From Symploca sp. SIO2C1 (GTDB lineage: Bacteria > Cyanobacteriota > Cyanobacteriia > Cyanobacteriales > Coleofasciculaceae), in the NCBI GenBank assembly GCA_010692635.1, contig JAAHGL010000049.1:1-43010 (forward strand): a DNA stretch of 43,010 bases. Reading direction: 5' to 3'. Below the pieces are notes generated by a model. That model did no database searches and was not told where the DNA came from. It worked only from the letters and a program-made list of their open reading frames with translations. Position numbers and translations under genes: made by a program. Each line of letters begins with the position of its first letter. The first letter of the stretch is position 1. Below are positions 1 to 6,819 of this stretch, piece after piece.

Positions 1-397
1 GATTCCCTACCGCTCAATTGTTAGCTGGTCGGCATTCATCTCACCGTTAAACCATTGGCGGTACTCGGCTACGCCTCGATAAATCCGCCTCGGTTATAGC
101 GGGAGCCTTCTGCCGACATTAAGGTAATACCCATCGATTAGCTGATACTCTGTTTTTACGCAAGCCCCTTAGTATAGATTTCTGTATGGTGGTGATCGAT
201 TCCGGATAAAAAGTAACTAAATTAATTTATGCGGAAGAGCGATCGCACTTTCTTGTGTAGCTTTGCCAGAGTTACATAGTGCAGTAGGAATTAGTCCAAC
301 CAATTTTGAATTTGTGACTTTCAGAGTCTGACCAAAAGATGCGGTAATCTTGACTAAGATAGAGCTTCTTACCCTTGTCCTGCTGCCTTGGTTATCC
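1..397. other. Non-coding start of window with IS605-like end relic
   Basis: No convincing gene is seen before the helicase. Positions 29-116 are bounded by complementary TCGGCA (29-34) and TGCCGA (111-116), enclosing ATCTCACCG and a GGGAGCC-rich tail. I recall similar sequence at the right ends of cyanobacterial IS200/IS605-type tnpB elements, so a relic of such an end is my inference. A HIP1 octamer lies near 237-244. No promoter for the helicase gene was resolved. Confidence 0.3.
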
Positions 398-2734
398 ATG
401 ACTCAAACTCCTGACTTCCTCAGCCACCTCAACCCCTCTCAAAAGCAAGCAGTTGAACATTTCTGTGGTCCTTTACTAGTAGTAGCTGGAGCAGGTTCTG
501 GGAAAACTAGGGCACTAACCTATCGGATTGCTAATCTAATTGACAAGTACAAAGTCGATCCAGAAAATATCCTAGCGGTAACCTTCACCAATAAAGCTGC
601 ACGGGAGATGAAGGAGCGGATTGAAAAGTTATTCGCTCAGCAACTAGCAGAACAAAAACATGGTCAAAAATTGGAATTGCTACCCCCGGTTGAGCAAACC
701 CAGTTGCGATCGCATGTCTATAGAAAGTATATCAAACCGCTGTGGATTGGTACGTTCCACAGCCTCTTTGCTAGGATCTTGCGCTTTGATGTCAATAAGT
801 ACCAAGATGAGCAAGGGCGACAGTGGAGCCGGAATTTTTCCATCTTTGATGAATCTGATGCCCAAAGTCTAGTGAAAAATCTGGTTACTAAACAGTTAAA
901 CCTAGATGATAAAAAATTTAACCCCCGCAGCATCCGCTACGCCATCAGCAATGCCAAAAACTTGGGATTATCTCCTAAGGAATTTGAAAGAGAGCAATCT
1001 AATTACAAAGGACGCATCATTGCTGAGGTATACAGTTGTTATCAAGAACAGCTAGCAGCCAACAATGCTCTTGATTTTGATGACCTAATTTTAATACCAG
1101 TCAAGCTCTTCCAACAAAATGAATCAGTCTTAGGTTACTGGCATCAGCAATTTCGTCACATTTTAGTAGATGAATATCAGGATACTAACCGGATTCAGTA
1201 CGACTTAATTCGGCTTTTATCTACCAATGGTGAAACTAGAAAGAGTGAGTGGGATTGGCGCGATCGCTCAATTTTTGTTGTGGGGGATGCCGATCAATCA
1301 ATTTACTCCTTTAGGATGGCTGATTATACCATATTATTGGGCTTTCAGGAAGACTTTGGCGATGGTTTACCGGATGAAGATACCCGCACGATGGTGAAAT
1401 TGGAGGAAAATTATCGTTCCCGGGAAAACATTCTGCAAGCGGCTAATCATCTAATTGAAAATAACACTCAGCGCATTGACAAAGTTCTTAAACCTACTAG
1501 GGGTTTAGGGGAACAAATTTATTTACATAAAGCTGATGAAGAGTTAGCAGAAGCCCAGTTTGTTGCCCGTCAAATCCGTAGTTTGGCACAGCAGAACCCG
1601 GAATTGGACTGGGGTAGTTTTGCCATATTATACCGTACTAATGCCCAATCTCGTCCTTTTGAAGATGTCCTCCGAGGTAAAGTTCCCTATATTATTGTTG
1701 GTGGACTGAAGTTCTACGATCGCAAAGAAATCAAAGATGCTTTAGCTTATTTACGAGCGATCGCTAATCCAGCTGATACTGTCAGTCTACTAAGGATTAT
1801 CAATACCCCCCGCCGAGGCATCGGAAAAACTACCATTGATAATCTCGTCAATGCTGCTCAACAATTAGGAGTTCCCCTCTGGGAAATTCTTAGTGATGAA
1901 ACCTCCGTGAGTACTATGGCAGGACGTTCTGCAAAATCTGTCAACCGCTTTGCTCAGTTAATTAGTAAATGGCAAGAGCAAGTTGAGGATGTAGAAGCAG
2001 CTGAGATTCTCCAAGAAATGATGGAAGAATCTGGTTATATTGAAGATTTGCAAAAACAGGGCACTGAGGAAGCAGAAAATCGACTAGCAAATATCTTTGA
2101 ACTGTATAATGCTGTCTTCCAATTTCAGGAAGATAACGAAGATACTACCTTAGAAGGTTTTTTAGCCAATGCTTCTCTTGCTTCTGACTTAGATAACCTC
2201 GAAGAAGGACAACAAGCTGTTTCTTTGATGACCCTACACTCAGCTAAAGGGTTAGAATTTCCAGTAGTCTTTTTAGTCGGACTAGAACAAGGATTATTTC
2301 CTAACTATCGCTCCATCAATGACCCCATTTCCCTAGAAGAAGAACGTCGCCTCTGTTATGTAGGCATCACCCGTGCGCAAGAACAGCTATTTCTTTCTCA
2401 TGCTCGTGAACGACGTCTCTACGGTACTCGTGAACCTGCCGTTGGTTCTCAGTTTCTTGGGGAATTACCGAAAGAATTGGTTAGTAGCACTTTAGTAAAA
2501 GCCAAACGTCAAACTTCTTCTACCTCAAAACCTAAGGAGCAAAAATCACAGCAACAACAGCAATCTTCTCAAGACTGGCAAGTGGGTGAATTGCTGATTC
2601 ACGACACCTTTGGAGAGGGAGAAGTCACCCATGTTTTTGGTTCAGGCAAAAAAGTTAGTATTGCAGTGAAATTTTCCGGTTTAGGTCAAAAAATTCTCGA
2701 CCCCAAACAAGCAAAATTGCAGCGAATAAGGTAG
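398..2734 (+). CDS. pcrA: ATP-dependent DNA helicase, UvrD/PcrA family
   Basis: Superfamily 1A 3'-5' DNA helicase that unwinds DNA in repair and clears recombination intermediates in the cytoplasm. The N-terminus shows the Q-motif region (LNPSQKQAV) and Walker A (GAGSGKT), followed by the DEYQDTN Walker B, GDADQSIYSFR and the late motifs TLHSAKGLEF and VGITRAQEQL, in UvrD/PcrA order. The C-terminus (WQVGELLIHDTFGEGEV) is the small beta domain typical of PcrA. Length, about 778 residues, is normal. I start at the ATG at 398, directly before MTQTPDFLSHLNP; an in-frame TTG at 350 adds 16 residues that do not look like the family. It stands alone and is followed by a GC-rich hairpin. Confidence 0.95.
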   Translation: MTQTPDFLSHLNPSQKQAVEHFCGPLLVVAGAGSGKTRALTYRIANLIDKYKVDPENILAVTFTNKAAREMKERIEKLFAQQLAEQKHGQKLELLPPVEQTQLRSHVYRKYIKPLWIGTFHSLFARILRFDVNKYQDEQGRQWSRNFSIFDESDAQSLVKNLVTKQLNLDDKKFNPRSIRYAISNAKNLGLSPKEFEREQSNYKGRIIAEVYSCYQEQLAANNALDFDDLILIPVKLFQQNESVLGYWHQQFRHILVDEYQDTNRIQYDLIRLLSTNGETRKSEWDWRDRSIFVVGDADQSIYSFRMADYTILLGFQEDFGDGLPDEDTRTMVKLEENYRSRENILQAANHLIENNTQRIDKVLKPTRGLGEQIYLHKADEELAEAQFVARQIRSLAQQNPELDWGSFAILYRTNAQSRPFEDVLRGKVPYIIVGGLKFYDRKEIKDALAYLRAIANPADTVSLLRIINTPRRGIGKTTIDNLVNAAQQLGVPLWEILSDETSVSTMAGRSAKSVNRFAQLISKWQEQVEDVEAAEILQEMMEESGYIEDLQKQGTEEAENRLANIFELYNAVFQFQEDNEDTTLEGFLANASLASDLDNLEEGQQAVSLMTLHSAKGLEFPVVFLVGLEQGLFPNYRSINDPISLEEERRLCYVGITRAQEQLFLSHARERRLYGTREPAVGSQFLGELPKELVSSTLVKAKRQTSSTSKPKEQKSQQQQQSSQDWQVGELLIHDTFGEGEVTHVFGSGKKVSIAVKFSGLGQKILDPKQAKLQRIR

Positions 2735-2754
2735 GGGCGCACCGACGTGCGCCC
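2735..2754 (+). terminator. GC-rich hairpin after pcrA
   Basis: GGGCGCAC (2735-2742), loop CGAC and GTGCGCCC (2747-2754) form a perfect 8-bp stem starting at the base after the pcrA stop. There is no clear U-tract, so it may stabilise the mRNA end or be a copy of the frequent cyanobacterial GGGGCGCAC palindrome rather than a true intrinsic terminator. Confidence 0.45.
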
Positions 2755-2856
2755 TCAACTGACTTTTGTTGAGTATTAATACACTCAACATCGATACAGA
2801 ACTGGCAATAGTATCCATCAGCTCAACACCGATTCAGTATTCATCTTTATGCCAAA

Positions 2857-3084
2857 ATCGACATCTCAGGGCGAAGCATTCGGACATAAAAACTAGGGTT
2901 TGAGGGATAATATCAAGTTCGGATAAACAGTTATAATTCCCTTCTACCTTGCAACCTTCTTTCTTCCCTCCTGCCTCCTGCCTTATTGCCACCGAAGTGT
3001 AAGTATTCTACCGAACTTGATATAAAATATCGCCCGAATGCTTCGCCCCTACATCTAATTCTGGTTAGTGAATCGACGCTCTAG
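2857..3084. repeat. Palindromic mini-element, copy A, with a second element nested inside
   Basis: The outer inverted repeat is GGGCGAAGCATTCGG (2869-2883) and CCGAATGCTTCGCCC (3034-3048). The same unit with the same flanks occurs in reverse orientation at 26867-26971, where the two arms are only about 36 bp apart. Copy A is larger because a second palindromic unit sits inside it, bounded by TATCAAGTTCGG (2911-2922) and CCGAACTTGATA (3011-3022). No ORF is present, so it is a non-autonomous element. The remaining intergenic sequence at 2755-2856 and 3085-3238 shows nothing clear. Confidence 0.75.
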
Positions 3085-3238
3085 CGATACCCAACTGACA
3101 GGTTTAGGGTGCAATGCGCCCCATTGTGTCAACTTAAGCTGGGGAAGTGTTACTGAAGGCTTGACTGAACTTTACCAAGCTTGCTAAGGTATAGCCATTG
3201 AAGACATTTGTTTCATTATTCTTACTAAGACTCCAGAA

Positions 3239-3295
3239 ATGTTCTGCAACCACAACTATTTTTATCTTTGGTTTAGGGAGGTTCACCGGTGGTGA
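3239..3295 (+). CDS. Aromatic-rich leader peptide 1 of aroF
   Basis: An 18-codon ORF reads MFCNHNYFYLWFREVHRW and stops at TGA 3293-3295. The run NYFYLWF places two Tyr, two Phe and one Trp within seven codons, with another Phe at codon 2 and Trp at codon 18. It ends inside the 5' arm of a hairpin that leads into a terminator, and lies 245 bp before the DAHP synthase gene. That is the architecture of an attenuation leader peptide, such as trpL or pheL. The ATG has no good Shine-Dalgarno sequence (only AAGA about 10 nt upstream), so translation may depend on a short 5' UTR. The function is inferred from codon content and context. Confidence 0.7.
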   Translation: MFCNHNYFYLWFREVHRW

Positions 3296-3360
3296 AGAGA
3301 GTTCCTTATGGAATCCCTCCGGTGAACCGCAGAGTAACATCTGCGGTCTTTTTGTTTTTT
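3280..3360 (+). promoter_or_regulatory. Attenuator 1 of the aroF leader (antiterminator plus terminator)
   Basis: Two overlapping structures are visible. A 10-bp stem pairs GGTTCACCGG (3280-3289), within the last codons of leader ORF 1, with CCGGTGAACC (3319-3328). A classic intrinsic terminator pairs CCGCAGA (3327-3333) with TCTGCGG (3340-3346), followed by a T-rich tract at 3347-3360. The two share bases 3327-3328. A ribosome at the stop codon would cover 3280-3289 and favour termination. A ribosome stalled at the earlier Tyr/Phe codons would leave that arm free. A shorter competing hairpin pairs TTCACC with GGTGAA (3282-3296). Confidence 0.7.
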
Positions 3361-3387
3361 AGTGCACATCAACCACAGGAGCGAAAC

Positions 3388-3453
3388 GTGACAACCTATT
3401 CTAGCAGTTGGTTTTACGGCTTTTATTTTTGGTTCGGATATAGTTCCGGGTAG
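3388..3453 (+). CDS. Aromatic-rich leader peptide 2 of aroF
   Basis: A 21-codon ORF starts at GTG 3388 and stops at TAG 3451-3453. Ten of its 21 residues are aromatic, and the core SWFYGFYFWFGY holds all three aromatic amino acids. A strong Shine-Dalgarno sequence, AGGAG (3377-3381), sits six bases before the GTG, which decides the start. The stop codon overlaps the 5' arm of the antiterminator. It lies after the first terminator and 87 bp before aroF. This fits a leader peptide whose translation senses charged tRNA-Trp, tRNA-Phe and tRNA-Tyr. It is too short to be caught by usual gene finders. Confidence 0.85.
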   Translation: MTTYSSSWFYGFYFWFGYSSG

Positions 3454-3512
3454 GTAAAGTCGCGTCAATTTTTGCTCCAACCCGGAATCCTTAGGGAACC
3501 GGGTTTTTTTTT
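3444..3512 (+). promoter_or_regulatory. Attenuator 2 of the aroF leader (antiterminator plus terminator)
   Basis: TTCCGGGT (3444-3451) can pair perfectly with ACCCGGAA (3480-3487), with two further G-C pairs past a mismatch. The 3' arm of that stem is also the 5' arm of an intrinsic terminator: AACCCGG (3479-3485) with CCGGGTT (3499-3505), running into nine T (3504-3512). The structures are mutually exclusive, and the antiterminator 5' arm overlaps the last codons and stop of leader ORF 2. This matches the ribosome-mediated attenuation logic of enterobacterial trp and phe operons. Confidence 0.82.
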
Positions 3513-3540
3513 ACATTTATTTTGCTAAGGATTTTTACCG

Positions 3541-4410
3541 ATGTTGAATGCCAAACTAGCTACTCAATCTCACCCCAATCACCACACAATTGTTCAACTC
3601 TCCCAGCAGGTTGCCTTCGGCGCAACAGAACTTGTAATTATTGGTGGTCCGTGTACAATTGAAAGTCTCTCCCAAATGGAGATAGTTGCCACTAAGTTAG
3701 ATACAGCACCAGTACAAATGCTGCGGGGTGGTGCTTACAAACCTCGAACATCTCCCCACTCGTTCCAGGGATTAGGAGTAGAAGGACTAGAAATTTTGTC
3801 GGCAATCCGCCAGAGGCATCAGATTCCTGTGGTGACTGAAGTGATGTCAGTTGCTCAAATTGAATCAGTTTGTGCTCATGCTGATATGCTTCAGGTGGGT
3901 AGTCGTAATATGCAAAACTTTGATTTGCTCAAAGCTCTAGGAAAAGTGAACAAGCCGGTTCTCCTGAAGCGGGGACTTTCTGCCACTATTGAAGAATTCA
4001 TTATGGCAGCAGAGTATATTCTTAGCTACGGCAACTCTCAAGTTGTTTTGTGTGAAAGGGGTATCCGCAGTTTTGATACCTATACTCGCAATGTGCTGGA
4101 TTTAGGAGCAGTAGTGGCTCTTAAGCAGTTAACTCATTTACCGGTAATAGTAGATCCTTCCCATGCTACAGGTAAGCGAGAGTTGGTAGCACCTCTTGCC
4201 AAAGCTGCTGTTGCTTCTGGTGCCGATGGATTGATTATTGAATGTCACCCAGAACCCGAAAAGTCAGTTTCTGATGCTCGTCAAGCTCTTTCTTTAGAAG
4301 ATATGGTAAGTTTAGCTCACGGTTTACAACCAGTAGCAGCAGCAGTAGGGCGGCGGATTGCTCCCTACCTTCACAGGTCAATTTTAGACAGGCGTGCAAG
4401 ATCTCAGTAA
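3541..4410 (+). CDS. aroF: DAHP synthase (3-deoxy-7-phosphoheptulonate synthase), type I-beta core
   Basis: Condenses phosphoenolpyruvate with erythrose 4-phosphate in the first step of the shikimate pathway to Trp, Phe and Tyr. Family signatures are [47 protein letters not shown] and [15 protein letters not shown], with metal-ligand candidates in the GPC Cys, DPSH His, IEC Glu and SDA Asp. At 289 residues it lacks the roughly 70-residue N-terminal ferredoxin-like regulatory domain I expect in longer cyanobacterial AroF. It may therefore be insensitive to allosteric feedback. AAGGA upstream supports the ATG at 3541. Expression is probably controlled by the two attenuators directly upstream. 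Confidence 0.93.
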   Translation: MLNAKLATQSHPNHHTIVQLSQQVAFGATELVIIGGPCTIESLSQMEIVATKLDTAPVQMLRGGAYKPRTSPHSFQGLGVEGLEILSAIRQRHQIPVVTEVMSVAQIESVCAHADMLQVGSRNMQNFDLLKALGKVNKPVLLKRGLSATIEEFIMAAEYILSYGNSQVVLCERGIRSFDTYTRNVLDLGAVVALKQLTHLPVIVDPSHATGKRELVAPLAKAAVASGADGLIIECHPEPEKSVSDARQALSLEDMVSLAHGLQPVAAAVGRRIAPYLHRSILDRRARSQ

Positions 4411-4478
4411 TAACTAAACACAAATTAATTCACAGTTTATGATTGATACCTGTACTTCATGTACGGCTAATTTGACGT

Positions 4479-5069
4479 ATGAAAAAAGAAACAACTTCAC
4501 CAACCCTGTCCCCAAACCAGCAAATACAGCAAGCTCAACCTACCGTCTTTCCCATCTCTCCTCTGATTCGCATCACCTTAATGGCTCTCTATCTAGCGCT
4601 GACAATTCCTTTGCCGTTTCTAGCACAAGTATCATCAACACCAGTACCACCAGCATTGCTCTGGGTAGGAATTAGTTTAGGAGCGATCGCACTTTTTGGA
4701 GTTTTGAGCGAACGAGTTATTGTAGATCAAGAGAAAATACAAGTTGTCTACCCAGCTTGGGTACCTCAATTTTTCCGTAAGGGTTGGGAGTTACCTTGGA
4801 TAGAAGTAAAGAATTTAAAGATGCGCACTACAGGTCAGGGAGGCTTAGTTTACTACTTTGTGAGTAAGTCGTCACCAAAAGCTTACTTATTACCGATGCG
4901 AGTAGTGGGGTTTGCTCGATTAGTTAAATTAGTAGAAGCCCAAACTGGCATTGATACTACAGATATTCGTCCTTTAGCTCAACCCTGGATGTATCTGATG
5001 TTGTTAGGATTAACACTATTGCTATTGCTTGTAGATGGATGGGCAATCGCAACTGCAATTCTTTCGTGA
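4479..5069 (+). CDS. Conserved membrane protein of unknown function
   Basis: A 196-residue protein with a polar Gln/Thr/Pro-rich N-terminus, two hydrophobic helices at about residues 27-50 and 58-78, a soluble stretch of about 85 residues and a C-terminal hydrophobic segment (MYLMLLGLTLLLLLVDGWAIA). The soluble part (SERVIVDQEKIQVVY, WELPWIEVKNL) alternates short strands like a bacterial PH-type domain, but this is a shape impression only. It lies about 70 bp after aroF on the same strand, so co-transcription is possible. It resembles conserved cyanobacterial membrane proteins without an assigned role; no function is proposed. Confidence 0.7.
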   Translation: MKKETTSPTLSPNQQIQQAQPTVFPISPLIRITLMALYLALTIPLPFLAQVSSTPVPPALLWVGISLGAIALFGVLSERVIVDQEKIQVVYPAWVPQFFRKGWELPWIEVKNLKMRTTGQGGLVYYFVSKSSPKAYLLPMRVVGFARLVKLVEAQTGIDTTDIRPLAQPWMYLMLLGLTLLLLLVDGWAIATAILS

Positions 5070-5139
5070 TCCTTTCCCAAGGCGAGTTTCACACTATTTT
5101 CGCTATCCTAGAACAATAAACTCTTCCCTGAACGCACCG

Positions 5140-5721
5140 ATGATTGCTTTACCAGATCCCAGTTTGATGAGTCTAGAAGAATACCTGGTTTGGGAACCTA
5201 CCCAAGAGCAACGCTACGAATATTGGGATGGGGAAGTCGTTGCGATGAGTGGCGGAACTCGCAACCATAATCGGGTTTGCTTAAACTTCTCGAAACTCCT
5301 AGATGAGGCATTGGTCGATCACCCCTGTGAGGTTTACATTGTGGATGTAAAGGTGCAGGTAGAACCAGGGAAAAAATATTTTTATCCAGATGTAGTCGTT
5401 ACTTGTGATGAGCGGGATGTCGATGCACAACTCATACAATTCCCCTGTTTGATTGTTGAAGTTCTATCCCCTTCAACGGAAGCAATAGATCGAGGCACAA
5501 AGTTTGCCAAATACCGAAGAACAAGCACCTTACAAGAATACATCTTAGTACAAGTCGAACAGCCAGGGGTAGAAATATTTCGACGCAATGAACAAGGAAA
5601 ATGGGTATTATCGGAGTATGGTCTGGGAGAGGTGTTAGAACTTAAATCGGTGGGTGTAAAAATAGCGATCGCGGATTTGTATCGACAAGTGCAGTTTGAT
5701 AAAGAAGAAGCTGACAATTAA
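5140..5721 (+). CDS. Uma2 family (DUF820) PD-(D/E)XK-like endonuclease
   Basis: Uma2 proteins are a very large cyanobacterial family with a restriction-endonuclease-like fold. Their biological role is mostly unknown. The 193-residue product opens with MSLEEYLVWEPTQEQRYEYWDGEVVAMSGG and has the core YPDVVVTCDERD, then LIVEVLSPSTEAIDRGTKFAKYR. The Asp of YPDVVV, the Glu-Val-Leu of the next strand and the later Lys form the expected active site. I prefer the ATG at 5140 because it is followed directly by the conserved N-terminus; an upstream in-frame start at 5035 would overlap the preceding gene. Confidence 0.88.
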   Translation: MIALPDPSLMSLEEYLVWEPTQEQRYEYWDGEVVAMSGGTRNHNRVCLNFSKLLDEALVDHPCEVYIVDVKVQVEPGKKYFYPDVVVTCDERDVDAQLIQFPCLIVEVLSPSTEAIDRGTKFAKYRRTSTLQEYILVQVEQPGVEIFRRNEQGKWVLSEYGLGEVLELKSVGVKIAIADLYRQVQFDKEEADN

Positions 5722-5731
5722 TGATCTCAGA

Positions 5732-5835
5732 ACTTACGCACCGTAAGAAATTGCGTCATCCTGAGCGGTAGCGAAGGATCTCCCAGACGGCTGAGATGCT
5801 TCACTTTTTTCAGCATGACAGTTGAGTGCGTAAGT
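5732..5835. repeat. Short palindromic element, ACTTACGCA ends
   Basis: ACTTACGCA (5732-5740) and TGCGTAAGT (5827-5835) are perfect inverted ends of a non-coding unit of about 104 bp. It contains a TCATCCTGAGC...GCATGACA segment often seen in bacterial intergenic repeats. It begins 10 bases after the Uma2 gene and is probably a MITE-like element. Confidence 0.55.
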
Positions 5836-6423
5836 CCTAGATCTATTGGTTGAGCCAGTTTAGCAACAACTTTCTTGAGCCAGCTAGAATATCAATTCTC
5901 CCTATCATTGATTCTGGCACTGCCTCAAAGCTAAAGGATTACAGCGCTTTGCGCTGTAATAAAGTACAGTCAACAAAAGTCCCCCTTTTAAAGCTATCCA
6001 TTACGCAAAAGTCGCTGAAATGCCTATTATGCTGTTCGGGTCGATCTTTCAAACGCTTGCTATGAAAGGATTCTTATCTTGAGAAACCCAAACTACAACC
6101 GGAAATCAGAACGACTGGTATATAAGGGTTACACCGACTTGTGCCTAACGCATAGCTTTTAAAGGGGGATTTAGGGGGATCAACAATGTACCGCATAGCA
6201 GAGCAAACTGCTGTAACCCTCTTCTGTCACTTTCCGGTTTTTCCTATTATGAGTAATTTCCAAAGCCAATATATACTCAACGGTCTGGGATGAGGTGATT
6301 GCATTTTGACCAATTTCGCACTCTCAGGAATTTCTACTCGGAAAAAATTGTGCGCTCGACTGCCCTATATACGCTCTGGGATTCAGAAAATACAATGCTT
6401 CTCGGAGAGTGACAGAAGAGGGG
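5836..6423. other. Gene-poor stretch
   Basis: No credible gene is found. A hairpin pairs ATTACAGCGC with GCGCTGTAAT (5938-5960), a common cyanobacterial intergenic palindrome. Fragments such as AAAGGGGGATTTAGGGGGAT near 6160 are further repeat material. If the MITE at 6427-6529 is removed, the truncated gene to its right would read into this stretch on the minus strand for about 30 codons before a TAG near 6336. Confidence 0.4.
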
Positions 6424-6426
6424 TAA

Positions 6427-6529
6427 TACCAAATCCGCTTTACCAAGGGTCTATTAAAAAAAATCAAAGCCTTTGTCTGGAAAAGATTTGGGGATTTTGA
6501 TAAGTACCCCACAATAACCGGATTTGGTA
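6427..6529. mobile_element. 103-bp MITE, copy 1, with TAA target duplications
   Basis: The unit begins TACCAAATCCG and ends CGGATTTGGTA, so its ends are inverted repeats. It is flanked by TAA on both sides (6424-6426 and 6530-6532). The reverse complement of 7874-7976 matches it with one difference over 103 bp. It carries no gene and lies inside a minus-strand reading frame that it truncates. Confidence 0.85.
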
Positions 6530-6751
6530 TAACCCGATGAGTATCAGATTAGCCAGGTTAGGAAGAAAACTCTGACTCCTTTGTGCTACCTCTAATTGCA
6601 AACTACCAGCTGAGCCTTGAACCGCTGTTACTAACAAATTGTTGAGTTCAGTGCGAATAGTTTGCTTTTGCTGTTTAGTTAAAGCTTTAATTAAATGCTC
6701 ACGTAACCAGTCCGGCATGTACCCATAGCGGAACCAAGGTAAGCGAGCCAT
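6530..6751 (-). pseudogene. N-terminal fragment of an unknown gene cut by the MITE
   Basis: The frame starts at 6751 (MARLPWFRYGYMPDWLREHL) and reads about 73 native residues (ending SFLPNLANLILIG) before entering the MITE, whose sequence adds an unrelated tail ending at 6464. If the MITE and one TAA are removed, the frame continues about 30 codons and then meets a TAG. The gene is therefore probably broken beyond the insertion. The fragment is moderately hydrophilic with a helical look (ALTKQQKQTIRTELNNLLVTAVQG). I do not recognise the family. Confidence 0.5.
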
Positions 6752-6819
6752 GTTAGTTACTGAGGAGACATCAAGAAGAGATTGCCCTTCAAGGGTTTTA
6801 AGAACATTACGTGAACTAC

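Noticed and set aside
350-397. Upstream TTG start for the helicase
   Set aside because: The added 16 residues are hydrophobic and unlike the family; the ATG at 398 gives the normal PcrA start.
3239-3360. T-box or riboswitch for aroF
   Set aside because: No T-box consensus or known ligand-binding core is visible, and T-boxes are not typical of cyanobacteria; aromatic-codon ORFs plus overlapping stems explain the region better.
4439-4675. Ser/Thr-rich ORF overlapping the start of the membrane protein
   Set aside because: It is the alternative frame of the 4479-5069 gene, with low-complexity Ser/Thr content and no family resemblance.
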